Origin: JBGSUE01 sp041753515
GTDB taxonomy: Bacteria; Patescibacteriota; Microgenomatia; UBA10105; UBA927
DNA: 33,183 bases
Reading direction: 5' to 3'
NCBI GenBank assembly: GCA_041753515.1
Contig: JBGSUE010000017.1
Location: 1 to 33,183, forward strand
A model generated the notes under the pieces. The model had not been told where the DNA came from. It did no database searches and worked only from the letters and a program-made list of their open reading frames with translations. Both the position numbers and the translations under genes were made by a program. This document shows positions 1-7,990 of the stretch, in pieces (within the stretch, counting starts at the first letter, position 1; each line of letters opens with the position of its first letter).

Positions 1-26
1 TGATGAGTAGTACCATTATATATTGT

Positions 27-356
27 ATGAACAGGAAGTTCATTGTTTCATCTTCAATCATTACTATATCCGTACTTTTTACGTATTTCCTGCCCCAGTA
101 TCCGGTAGTTCTTGCACTTCTGCTGATCGGTTTGGCGTATGTGAAATACAGAATATATCCTGTCAAAAAAGAATTTTTGTGGTTCTGCATGGTGGCTGTT
201 GGTGGTGGAATTGTGGAAGTTATTTTGGTCAACTCCGGCAGTACCTGGAGCTACAGGGAATCCCAACTACTTGGTATCCCTATCTGGATCCCTTTCTTCT
301 GGGGTACCCTCGCCACAACGATTATCGTGATGTATGAGGGGCTGACATCTTCTTAA
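27..356 (+). CDS. small multi-pass membrane protein, unknown function
   Basis: The reading frame encodes about 109 residues with roughly four hydrophobic segments. They are an N-terminal helix after MNRKF, one around PVVLALLLIGLAYV, one around WFCMVAVGGGIVEVILV and one around GIPIWIPFFWGTLATTIIV. I do not recognise a family. The GIPIWIPFFWG stretch resembles short uncharacterised bacterial membrane proteins, but I would not name one. The start is uncertain. An in-frame ATG lies at position 3 and the frame is open to the window edge, so the gene could begin upstream. I prefer the ATG at 27 because it directly precedes the first hydrophobic helix after a basic NRK stretch. The 3' end overlaps the convergent minus-strand gene by 35 bp. 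Confidence 0.6.
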   Translation: MNRKFIVSSSIITISVLFTYFLPQYPVVLALLLIGLAYVKYRIYPVKKEFLWFCMVAVGGGIVEVILVNSGSTWSYRESQLLGIPIWIPFFWGTLATTIIVMYEGLTSS

Positions 357-1989
357 ATGTAAATAGAATAATTGCGAGTGTCATTAAAGAAATAAAATCC
401 GCAATCATTCTTACCGGGCTTTCGGTGAATTTTACCACGATGGAATGGTCACCTGGGGGGAGGGAGTAGGTGATCTGGCCGCGCCAGTTGGGATCCTGGA
501 ACTGGATGGGGATTTGAGCGTTTCCGCTGTAGACTTTCCATCCCGGAAAATACTGCGTGTGGTCTACAACCGTAACCTGAGAATCTGCCAGAACTGGATA
601 CGTATGTATCTGTGTTTTTTTCGTGATATTCGATATGTGCCCTTCTCCTGCAATAATTTCCGAAAACTGTTTGGGATAATCAGATGCAGGGCCTGCCGAC
701 CAGATAAGATCCGTTTCGCCGAAATACGTGGTGTTGAGGGGATAGTTCCAGAAATCATTCTCGTTTACTTTATCGAATCCCTGACGGGGATACCAGTAGA
801 ATGCGGTCATTAGAATGACTGCACTGAGTATTGCGATAAGCGTTTTAGCGTTAAGTGAGATGCGTTGTGAGATGGGGATGTAGAGGAGGGGGAGTGCGAA
901 TGTGACGGGAGCCAGAAACCGCCAGGAAAACTGGAACTGCCGCAGCCAGGAAACACGTTCCCAGACAAACATCGATAGGGGAGAGATGAAAAATAATGAA
1001 ACAGTCGTTATAGTAAGAGAGAAAAATACTATTTTTAATTCTGTCATTCCGAACTTGGTTCGGAATCCAGTTTTTTGAAAACTTGATGCTGAAACGAGTT
1101 CAGCATGACGTTGGGCGCGAAATGTATTAAATAATAGTATTAACGCTGTTAATAAAAGTAAAATATTGACCAGTCCGATGTCCGTTGAGATTTCTCCGGT
1201 CAAAAGTTTCGGGTTGTAGAGTGGATTGGGGATAAAAAGATTTTGGATCGGCGGAAAATACTGACGGAACAGGTCTTTCATAAACAGGTCACCGTAGGTG
1301 TATTTGTGCTCCCACATGGCGGGGATCCAGAAAAATGCGGAGAGTCCCAGTCCGAGCGCGAGTCCGAGAAAACTTCTGATTTTGTGCACGTTAAACATCA
1401 GTACAAACAGGACTGCGATTGCAAAAAAGACAAGACTTAACGAGTTGTGGGACAGGATCAGAAGCACCGCAAACACGGCTGTCAGGGGAATATTTTTTTT
1501 CAAAATTGCATAGAGAACCAATGGGGCGAATGTATATGCGTATACTCCGCCGAGCGCACCGCGGATCAATAGCTCCACGAATCTGAATGGCGCAAAAAGA
1601 TAAAGAATCGCCGTGATAAGTGCGGTCTGTCTGTTTTTGGAAAGCTCACCTGCCAGCAGATACATTCCTATTCCGGAAAATACATAACTCAGATAGAGTG
1701 CAAGTTTAAACGAGAAAACCAGGGAAAACCCGAAGGCGATAAATGTACTTGTCGCCCAGAATGGGAACTGGTAGATAAAATTGAACAGAGGCAGGCCGTA
1801 CCCGTAGTTGAGGTCTCCAGCCCATCGGACGGGAAAATGCCCGTCGGAGAGAGCTTTAAAATATGCCGCCATCCGCGGCAGCTGCACCCCGCCGTCGGAA
1901 GTATGGGGAAGATTCGGGTTCAAAAATGTAATGAGGAATGGAAGAAGAGAGAGAATGATAAGAATCAACACATTGCGGTATTTTGTCAT
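322..1989 (-). CDS. PTPS-related (PF10131-like) GT-C type membrane protein
   Basis: This is an approximately 555-residue polytopic membrane protein with about ten hydrophobic segments followed by an extracytoplasmic beta-rich domain and a final helix. The first loop has an SDGGVQ motif (Asp near residue 32), matching HDGKDH in the paralog at 9561-11204. That pattern is typical of the 6-pyruvoyl-tetrahydropterin-synthase-related membrane family, which looks like a GT-C glycosyltransferase and may use a lipid-linked sugar; that role is inferred. The C-terminal domain shares YFPGWxVY and IQFQDPxWRG with the paralog. About residues 294-316 (HAELVSASSFQ...GMT) are encoded by a palindromic repeat inserted in frame between two helices. 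ATG at 1989 is preferred to TTG at 1992 because a -10-like box lies 8 nt upstream of it. The gene runs divergently from the next one. Confidence 0.8.
   Translation of the reverse strand: MTKYRNVLILIILSLLPFLITFLNPNLPHTSDGGVQLPRMAAYFKALSDGHFPVRWAGDLNYGYGLPLFNFIYQFPFWATSTFIAFGFSLVFSFKLALYLSYVFSGIGMYLLAGELSKNRQTALITAILYLFAPFRFVELLIRGALGGVYAYTFAPLVLYAILKKNIPLTAVFAVLLILSHNSLSLVFFAIAVLFVLMFNVHKIRSFLGLALGLGLSAFFWIPAMWEHKYTYGDLFMKDLFRQYFPPIQNLFIPNPLYNPKLLTGEISTDIGLVNILLLLTALILLFNTFRAQRHAELVSASSFQKTGFRTKFGMTELKIVFFSLTITTVSLFFISPLSMFVWERVSWLRQFQFSWRFLAPVTFALPLLYIPISQRISLNAKTLIAILSAVILMTAFYWYPRQGFDKVNENDFWNYPLNTTYFGETDLIWSAGPASDYPKQFSEIIAGEGHISNITKKTQIHTYPVLADSQVTVVDHTQYFPGWKVYSGNAQIPIQFQDPNWRGQITYSLPPGDHSIVVKFTESPVRMIADFISLMTLAIILFTFKKMSAPHTSR
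1043..1109. repeat. 67-bp palindromic element, copy A, inside a CDS
   Basis: The element is bounded by GTCAT and ATGAC. It contains a 9-bp stem (ATTCCGAAC pairing with GTTCGGAAT), a short central hairpin (AGTTTT with AAAACT), and an 8-bp stem (ATGCTGAA with TTCAGCAT). It has the same 67-bp length and layout as the copies at 4833 and 29637. It lies wholly within the coding region on the minus strand and is translated there without a stop. Confidence 0.85.
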
Positions 1990-2012
1990 CAAGAGTCATT
2001 ATACCGTATAAT
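1983..2012 (+). promoter_or_regulatory. forward arm of a symmetric divergent promoter
   Basis: TTGTCA (1983-1988) and TATAAT (2007-2012) are separated by 18 nt. The ATG of the plus-strand gene is at 2023, so transcription about 7 nt after the -10 box would give a leader of only 3-4 nt. The -35 box overlaps the start codon of the divergent gene. The -10 box forms one arm of the palindrome ATTATAC-C-GTATAAT (1998-2012). Confidence 0.6.
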
Positions 2013-2027
2013 AAATCCATATATGAA
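1998..2027 (-). promoter_or_regulatory. reverse arm of a symmetric divergent promoter
   Basis: On the minus strand, TTCATA (2027-2022) and TATAAT (2003-1998) are also 18 nt apart, exactly mirroring the forward promoter about position 2005. Only 8 nt lie between this -10 box and the ATG at 1989, so the transcript would be leaderless or nearly so. The -35 match is 4 of 6. Confidence 0.5.
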
Positions 2028-3231
2028 TCTCTTGCTTCTTGAGGCCGGGCTGTTGCCGCTGTTTATTATTCCTGCAATGATGCAGTACGGCATATGGCCG
2101 GGGTATACGACACCGTACTGGCTGTTCGGGGTACTTTTCTTTGTTCTCTTCGGTAACATTTTTTTTGCGCTTCAGAAAAAAAATTTGAAAATAACCCCTA
2201 TTGTTCTTGTCGTGGTTCTCACGCTTCTTATGGGTTCGGCAATCGTCAACCGCGGAATTAATGCCCCAGGCCAAAACATGGGCACACATGATATCGTGCT
2301 CCAGGCGGAATCCGCCCTGCGATTTTTAAGCGCAGGAAAAAATCCATATAAGGAAACGTACTTCGGCACACCGATGGAGTCATTTGCCTACGAGGAAAAC
2401 GGATCCCCGGCTGTCAATCCGGCACTTTACCATTTTGTCATGCCGCCGTGGTATCTGGAGTTCCAGTACCCGTTTTATTTTGTATGTCAACGAATCCTCG
2501 GATACTATGATGCGCGGATGCCGCTTCTTTTCTGTGCTTTAGGTATCATATGGGCATATTACCGGCTGTTTTCCAGCAAATCTCTTGCCGCTATCGCCTC
2601 GATGGTCACTCTTTTCGGTCCGGGGCTTTTCGGGTACTTCATGGAAGGAAGAAGCGACACGTTTGTGCTGTTTTTTGTGCTTACCTCTTTGGTATTTTTA
2701 AAGGAGAAAAAGTATGCTGCATCGGTTCTTTTTTTCACTCTTGCTTTCTGGAGCAAACAGACAGTGTGGTTTTTTACCCCTCTTTATGTATTTACCGCTT
2801 TGAGATATGTGAAAAAATATGTATGGATTCCCATTATTGTGTCTTTGATGATTGTCGGACCGTTTCTGTTTTGGAATTCGCAGGCATTTATAGGTAGTAC
2901 TATTCTTTATTTAAGCGGCAATACGGCTAACGGGTATCCGGTATCCGGATACGGTTTGAGCATGATTCTGTATACGGCCGGGTTTATTAAAAATATCCAT
3001 GATGCATTCCCGTTTGTATTCATCCAGATACCGGTCTTTGCCGGAGTACTATTGTATGCAGTCCGCGATCTGAAAAGAAGCATGACGCTTTCAAAACTCC
3101 TGCTTTGGCATGCGGTAACCCTTTTTGCCGTCTGGTATGCAAGCCGGTATTTCAATAACTCACATGCTCTGTATATTGCGCTCTTATTCTTTCTTTCAAC
3201 ACTATTAGCAATTGATGAAGAGATGGTATGA
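2023..3231 (+). CDS. GT87/DUF2029-like polytopic membrane protein, putative GT-C glycosyltransferase
   Basis: The product is about 402 residues with around ten hydrophobic segments. After the second or third helix comes THDIVLQAESALRFLSAGKNPYKETYF. The acidic residue followed by an AGKNPY-type stretch is characteristic of the first extracytoplasmic loop of DUF2029/GT87 mannosyltransferase-like proteins. It would act at the membrane on a polyprenyl-linked sugar; the substrate is unknown. A longer in-frame extension exists upstream to 1837, but it runs antisense through the neighbouring gene. The ATG at 2023 is supported by the promoter that ends at 2012. The stop overlaps the next start in ATGA at 3228-3231, so the two are probably translationally coupled. 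Confidence 0.75.
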   Translation: MNLLLLEAGLLPLFIIPAMMQYGIWPGYTTPYWLFGVLFFVLFGNIFFALQKKNLKITPIVLVVVLTLLMGSAIVNRGINAPGQNMGTHDIVLQAESALRFLSAGKNPYKETYFGTPMESFAYEENGSPAVNPALYHFVMPPWYLEFQYPFYFVCQRILGYYDARMPLLFCALGIIWAYYRLFSSKSLAAIASMVTLFGPGLFGYFMEGRSDTFVLFFVLTSLVFLKEKKYAASVLFFTLAFWSKQTVWFFTPLYVFTALRYVKKYVWIPIIVSLMIVGPFLFWNSQAFIGSTILYLSGNTANGYPVSGYGLSMILYTAGFIKNIHDAFPFVFIQIPVFAGVLLYAVRDLKRSMTLSKLLLWHAVTLFAVWYASRYFNNSHALYIALLFFLSTLLAIDEEMV

Positions 3232-4826
3232 AAAAAGTTTTACTGACAGGAATTTTCCTTGCTGCAGCGGCAATTCGGCTGATAGGATTATCACTCAATC
3301 CGCCATCCATGAGCTGGGATGAGGTGTCCATCGGATACAATGCATATTCAATACTTCAAACCGGAAAGGATGAACACGGCAACTTTCTGCCTCTTGATGC
3401 ATTCATCGCGTACGGTGATTACAAGCCACCTCTATCCATTTATCTGACTGTTCCGTTTGTCGCTCTGTTCGGGCCCACAAAGGCTGCTGTGCGCCTGCCA
3501 TCGGTGCTGTCAGGAATTCTGGCTGTGTATCTCGTGTTTCTTATCGGGAAACAGTTTTTTGGTGATAAATCACCTGTACCGGTATTGGCTTCAGGAATCC
3601 TGGCGTTTTCCCCGTGGCATATCATGCTGTCGCGTGCGGGTTTTGAAGCGAATATTGCACTGACAGTTATTCTCTGGGGTGTCTATCTGGTATTAAAAAG
3701 CCGCGAAAAATCCGGTTTTTTATATATAATGTTTGTACCGTTTGTCCTAGCCGTGTATACGTTCAACAGTGCCAGGTATTTTGCTCCGGTACTACTCCTA
3801 ATACTTTTAATTGCCCAAAAAAAAACTGTAGTATCAAATGTAAAAAGGATTACAGTTGGTGGAATTATTGCTTTTATGTTTCTCTTGCCGATCCTGCCGC
3901 ATTTATTTTCAAAAGAAGCGCGCTTGAGGTTTGAAGAGGTATCCATTTTCAATGATTATCCGCTTATCTACCATTCAAATGAACGCATCAAACTGGATGA
4001 TTTCAGTCTATTTTCGCGTATTATCCACAACAGAAGGGTCGTGTACACCCGCTCGTATCTTCTTCACTTTTTCGACCATTTTGAGCCGAGGTATTTGTTT
4101 ATCCGAGGAGACGGCAACCCGAAATTTTCAACGCAGGATACTGGGCAACTGTATCTTGCGGATGCTCTTTTTCTCGTTCCCGGATTATTTTTTCTGTTGA
4201 AAAATCAGAAAAAAATCTCCATGATTTTTCTGTTTTGGCTTGTGCTTGCTATAGCCCCTGCCGCTGTCGCGCGGGAAACGCCCCATGCGCTCCGCACCCT
4301 CAATAGCCTTCCGGTGTTTGTTTTTTTCACAGCCGCAGGAATATCAGGTTTTCTGTCGATGATTTCCGGGAGAAAACGGACTGCTGCAGTTTTTGCCGTA
4401 TCCGTATTATATGTTTTTAATACCGGGTATTTTCTGCATACGTATTTTGTCCATTATCCGAAAGAATTTTCCGGAGAGTGGCAGTACGGGTATCGTGAAG
4501 CGATCCGTTTTGCTGAAGAGCATAAGAATTCCTACGATACTATCGTTTTATCCGATGTCATCGGCAGGCCATATATGTATACGCTGTTTTACGGAAAGTA
4601 CCGCCCAGAATTCTTTTGGGATACGAAAGAGGATTATTTTGATGCCGCAGGGTTTTACCATGTGGATGGTTTCGGTAAATACCGGTTTACTAAAGATGCA
4701 AGTGAATCGTATGCGGGAAACGTACTGTATATACTTCCATCCAATCAGGTTCCAAAAAATGCCAATGTACTTGAAAACATAAAACTTTTAAACGGAGATA
4801 CGAAACTGGTGGTTTTTGAAGTATGA
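3228..4826 (+). CDS. GT39/PMT-like membrane glycosyltransferase (paralog 1 of 3)
   Basis: This 532-residue protein has about 12 predicted helices. A short N-terminal helix is followed by the first-loop motif SMSWDEVSIGYNAYSIL with D31-E32, the acidic pair that serves as catalytic base in GT39/ArnT enzymes, then KPPLSIYL. Further family marks are LSRAGFEAN after the fourth helix and ETPHALRTL late in the membrane domain. About 110 C-terminal residues form a soluble extracytoplasmic domain. Such enzymes transfer a sugar from polyprenyl phosphate to protein, lipid or glycan; the acceptor here is unknown. It shares blocks with the genes at 4930 and 7987. Its start overlaps the previous stop by 4 bp, and its 3' side is separated from the next gene by palindromic repeat copy B. 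Confidence 0.85.
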   Translation: MKKVLLTGIFLAAAAIRLIGLSLNPPSMSWDEVSIGYNAYSILQTGKDEHGNFLPLDAFIAYGDYKPPLSIYLTVPFVALFGPTKAAVRLPSVLSGILAVYLVFLIGKQFFGDKSPVPVLASGILAFSPWHIMLSRAGFEANIALTVILWGVYLVLKSREKSGFLYIMFVPFVLAVYTFNSARYFAPVLLLILLIAQKKTVVSNVKRITVGGIIAFMFLLPILPHLFSKEARLRFEEVSIFNDYPLIYHSNERIKLDDFSLFSRIIHNRRVVYTRSYLLHFFDHFEPRYLFIRGDGNPKFSTQDTGQLYLADALFLVPGLFFLLKNQKKISMIFLFWLVLAIAPAAVARETPHALRTLNSLPVFVFFTAAGISGFLSMISGRKRTAAVFAVSVLYVFNTGYFLHTYFVHYPKEFSGEWQYGYREAIRFAEEHKNSYDTIVLSDVIGRPYMYTLFYGKYRPEFFWDTKEDYFDAAGFYHVDGFGKYRFTKDASESYAGNVLYILPSNQVPKNANVLENIKLLNGDTKLVVFEV

Positions 4827-4832
4827 AATTTT

Positions 4833-4899
4833 GTCATGCTGAACTTGGTTCAGCATCAAGTTGAATTTGAACAAGATGCCGAAATAAATTCGGCATGAC
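4833..4899. repeat. 67-bp palindromic element, copy B, intergenic
   Basis: The element is bounded by GTCAT and ATGAC. Outer stems are ATGCTGAAC with GTTCAGCAT and ATGCCGAA with TTCGGCAT, with a weaker central pairing. It fills most of the 103-bp gap between two GT39 paralogs. Neither hairpin is followed by a T tract, so it does not look like an intrinsic terminator. Confidence 0.85.
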
Positions 4900-4929
4900 G
4901 GAACAATTTCGGGATGATGATAAATTAAT

Positions 4930-6573
4930 ATGAATAATAAATTAATTTTATTTTTAATTTTGTTGATTGCTATAATTCTTCGTTTTTATGATCTGGGAAA
5001 TACTCCGCCGAGCCCCGACTGGGACGAGGCGGCACTCGGATACAACGCGTATTCGATCCTCAAAACCGGCAGAGATGAGTATGGGGTCTTCATGCCGGCC
5101 GTCCTGCGGTCTTTTGACGATTACAAGCCGCCTCTCTATATGTATCTTGCTGTTCCATCCGTCGCTGTTTTCGGACTCAATATCTGGGCAGTACGCCTGC
5201 CGGCGGCTATCGTGGGATCTTTGGCTGTCATCGGAGTCTATTTTCTTGTATCCGAATTTTTGAAGTTCATCGAGAAAAAAGATCAGGCACGGTTTGGTGC
5301 ATTACCGTTCCTTGTAATGGTTCTTTTTGCCGTGTCTCCCTGGCATGTGCATTTTTCGCGTATTGCATTTGAAGCCAATATCGGGGTTGCCATAAATATC
5401 TGGATGCTGGTGTTTTTCTTTTGGGGGCTGCGGAGAAACCCCCGTTGGTTTTATGCGAGTGCCATTGTTGCTTCCCTTTCCCTGTACGCCTACCATAGCG
5501 AGCGGATTTTTATGCCTCTTCTGGTTCTACTGCTTTTTGCAGTATTCAGAAAAGAACTGAAAACATACAGCAGGCAGCTCTGTATTGGTGTAGTGTTGGG
5601 ATGTATTGTGATTTTGCCGCTGGTTATTGTGTTTTTGGATCCCGTGAACTGGACACGGCTGAAAGGCACAAGTTCCCTATCCGATACCACAAGACTTCTG
5701 GAGCGCAGTTCGAGAAAACTACTTGATGATCAGTCGAGCGGGGATTGGTTGGGGATGATATTTGACAACAGAAGAATCGTGTATATCCAAAAATTGGCCG
5801 AAGGGTATCTGTCGCATTTTTCCGTGAAATGGCTGTTTCTGACAGGCGATAATGACCGTCATCATGCGCCGGACATGGGACTATTGTATCTCATTGAACT
5901 GCCGTTTCTGCTGTATGGCATGTACAGGGTATGGCGTAAGGGAGGAATCCTGTCGAAATTTCTGTTTGCTTGGTTTTTGATTGCACCCATTGCCGCAAGT
6001 CCGACGAATGAAACTCCGCACGCAATAAGAACTCTCGTATTCCTGCCGGTGTTCCAGATATTTATCGCAATCGGAATACTTGAAATAATTATGAAAACAA
6101 AACACGGATTTTTTTGGAATTTGGCCCGCCTTGCCGCGAGGCAGGGGTTTGTGTTTTTGTATTTTATTAGTATAGTTTATTATCTCCATATGTATTTCGG
6201 CCACATGAATATCGAGTATTCGTTTAACTGGCAGTATGGGTATGAAGAGGTGGTTGATTACGTGAAATCAAACGGGGGAAAATATACGAAAGTTGTCGTT
6301 TCCACCAAGCTTGAGCAGCCGCACATGTTTTTCCTGTTTTATTTGAAGTACGATCCGGTAAAGTATCTTGAAGAAGGCGGCACTGCGTCAGGTGGATTTG
6401 CAGAAGACAGGAATCATTTCGGGAAATACTCTTTCAGACCTCTTGTTTGGGATGATATTGCGGCGAACGGCTCAACACTTTATATAGGAACACCCGGGGA
6501 AATTCCGGACAACAATACGCTGTATAAAATTTTCTATTTAAACGGTGATGAAGCCATTAGGATCGGTGCTTAA
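4930..6573 (+). CDS. GT39/PMT-like membrane glycosyltransferase (paralog 2 of 3)
   Basis: The 547-residue product has the same architecture as the gene at 3228. It has an N-terminal helix, SPDWDEAALGYNAYSILKTG with D32-E33, KPPLYMYLAVP, HFSRIAFEAN, ETPHAIRTL, and a C-terminal soluble domain containing a GTASGGF stretch. These mark a polyprenyl-phosphate-sugar-dependent GT-C enzyme. Relative to paralogs 1 and 3 it carries about eight extra residues (NLARLAAR, residues 399-406) encoded by a GC-rich hairpin, which looks like a captured repeat. The start ATG follows AT-rich sequence 30 bp after repeat B, with no clear Shine-Dalgarno. The last ~26 bp overlap the start of the next gene. Confidence 0.85.
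   Translation: MNNKLILFLILLIAIILRFYDLGNTPPSPDWDEAALGYNAYSILKTGRDEYGVFMPAVLRSFDDYKPPLYMYLAVPSVAVFGLNIWAVRLPAAIVGSLAVIGVYFLVSEFLKFIEKKDQARFGALPFLVMVLFAVSPWHVHFSRIAFEANIGVAINIWMLVFFFWGLRRNPRWFYASAIVASLSLYAYHSERIFMPLLVLLLFAVFRKELKTYSRQLCIGVVLGCIVILPLVIVFLDPVNWTRLKGTSSLSDTTRLLERSSRKLLDDQSSGDWLGMIFDNRRIVYIQKLAEGYLSHFSVKWLFLTGDNDRHHAPDMGLLYLIELPFLLYGMYRVWRKGGILSKFLFAWFLIAPIAASPTNETPHAIRTLVFLPVFQIFIAIGILEIIMKTKHGFFWNLARLAARQGFVFLYFISIVYYLHMYFGHMNIEYSFNWQYGYEEVVDYVKSNGGKYTKVVVSTKLEQPHMFFLFYLKYDPVKYLEEGGTASGGFAEDRNHFGKYSFRPLVWDDIAANGSTLYIGTPGEIPDNNTLYKIFYLNGDEAIRIGA
6124..6147. repeat. GC-rich hairpin repeat unit inside a CDS
   Basis: CCTTGCC pairs with GGCAGGG (one G-T pair) across a four-base loop, in a locally GC-rich island. 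It encodes NLARLAAR, which is absent from the two paralogs at the equivalent position. It looks like a small REP-type unit of a kind different from the GTCAT elements. Confidence 0.5.
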
Positions 6574-7990
6574 CAAATTCCTTTTCGTTTGTATATTTCT
6601 TTGGGGGGTAGCTATTCGCGGTCCCGAGGTAATAAGCCGTAATTATCTTTTCGGATATGACCAGGGGTGGAATTTCGAAACAGTCCGGTCTATAGTCGAC
6701 GGACATAAGCTGACGCTTATCGGTGCCCCAGTGAGTCTCGGATCCCCGATTGGAGGTTTGTTTCACGGTCCCGGATACTATTATCTTCTTGCTATCCCAT
6801 ATATTTTATTTCAGGGAGATCCGTATGGGTCGTTGGTCCTTATGTTCATTATCGGTTGTTTGGTCATACCCCTGGTATATATTCTGGTTTGTCGTATTGC
6901 CGGGACGAATGCAGCTCTCATTTCAATGTTTTTTGCTGCAGCATCTCCGGCATTTATATCGCAATCCAGATTTTTATGGCCGCCGCATCCGGCCACACTG
7001 CTCATTCTTGTAGTTTTCATTCTTTTACAGAAATCCCTGTCCAAACCGGGGAAATATCTGCCATTAACAATTGCCGCAGCAGCTGCTGTCTATCACTTTC
7101 ATCTTGCCGTCGCTGTTGTCGTATTTGTTCCGGTCTTGGTCTTTTCGGTCATTTTCATCCGTCCTGGAATAAAAACTTACCTACTCGCGATGTTTTTTGT
7201 CCTTCTTATTATCTTGCCGGCAATACTATTTGAAGTACGGCATGGGTTTCTGATGATGAAAAACATGGGCGGAAACGGTTTGTCGCTGACATTCCATTTG
7301 ATGGATTATTGGTATAATTTTGCCGGTTCGTTTGATTTTGGTGGACTTTTGAAAAATACTGTATTTCAGACGATATTTTTTCTGGGCATAATATTTCTTC
7401 CCGTATTCAGTAAACCGTCAGTATTTGTAAAATTTTTGCTGATCACAATAGGCTTCTCCTGGCTGACTTTTTCTTTTATCGGGGGTACCGTCTGGGATTA
7501 TTACCTGACGCCGCTTCATGTGGTGTTTATCATCCTTGCTGGTTTCACTATAGATAAAATTTCCGGATTCAGCAGATTTGCGGCTGCAGCCATTATTATA
7601 TTGTTTATTACTGCATCCGTTGTACGGATGGAACGCACATACCGTGTGGATTTCCCCGATTACGGTGGGACGGCGAAAATCAGGGGGAAGACTGATGCAA
7701 TTGACTGGATATACCGTGATGCAGACGGCAGATCGTTTAACGTACTCACATTTATGCCGCCTGTGTATACGTACCCGTATGATTATCTTTTTTACTGGTG
7801 GGGGAAAAAGACGTATGGATATGTTTCGGGCAATGAGAAAAAGGGACTCGTGTATCTTTTAATTGAGCCGGACGGGGAGAAACCCTGGAGCTACAACGGG
7901 TGGCTGGAAACCGTGATTGTCGATGGTGATATCATAGATACGGTGACATTACCCAGCGGGCATATTGTCCAGAAACGGATATTTCCATGA
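6548..7990 (+). CDS. GT39/ArnT-like membrane glycosyltransferase, divergent member
   Basis: This is a roughly 480-residue polytopic protein. After the first helix it reads LFGYDQGWNFETVRSIV, with D38-Q39 where the paralogs have Asp-Glu. This DQ form occurs in a separate GT39-like subfamily. GGLFHGPGYYYLLAIP corresponds to the KPPL loop of the family. About ten helices and a short C-terminal extracytoplasmic domain follow. The acceptor is unknown. I start at the ATG at 6548; GTG at 6545 or 6566 is also possible, all overlapping the previous gene. The 3' end overlaps the next gene by ATGA at 7987-7990, so it belongs to the same transcript. Confidence 0.75.
   Translation: MKPLGSVLNKFLFVCIFLWGVAIRGPEVISRNYLFGYDQGWNFETVRSIVDGHKLTLIGAPVSLGSPIGGLFHGPGYYYLLAIPYILFQGDPYGSLVLMFIIGCLVIPLVYILVCRIAGTNAALISMFFAAASPAFISQSRFLWPPHPATLLILVVFILLQKSLSKPGKYLPLTIAAAAAVYHFHLAVAVVVFVPVLVFSVIFIRPGIKTYLLAMFFVLLIILPAILFEVRHGFLMMKNMGGNGLSLTFHLMDYWYNFAGSFDFGGLLKNTVFQTIFFLGIIFLPVFSKPSVFVKFLLITIGFSWLTFSFIGGTVWDYYLTPLHVVFIILAGFTIDKISGFSRFAAAAIIILFITASVVRMERTYRVDFPDYGGTAKIRGKTDAIDWIYRDADGRSFNVLTFMPPVYTYPYDYLFYWWGKKTYGYVSGNEKKGLVYLLIEPDGEKPWSYNGWLETVIVDGDIIDTVTLPSGHIVQKRIFP

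Noticed and set aside
1837..2022. In-frame N-terminal extension of the gene at 2023
   Set aside because: It runs antisense through the start of the divergent gene and across the promoter palindrome; ATG 2023 fits the -10 box and begins a natural membrane protein.
4833..4899. Intrinsic terminator
   Set aside because: The hairpins lack a downstream T tract, and the same element occurs within a coding region at 1043; the other intergenic copies also lack T runs.
4900..4929. Separate promoter before the GT39 gene at 4930
   Set aside because: The AT-rich stretch has only weak -10-like matches and no spaced -35; readthrough from the upstream gene is as likely.
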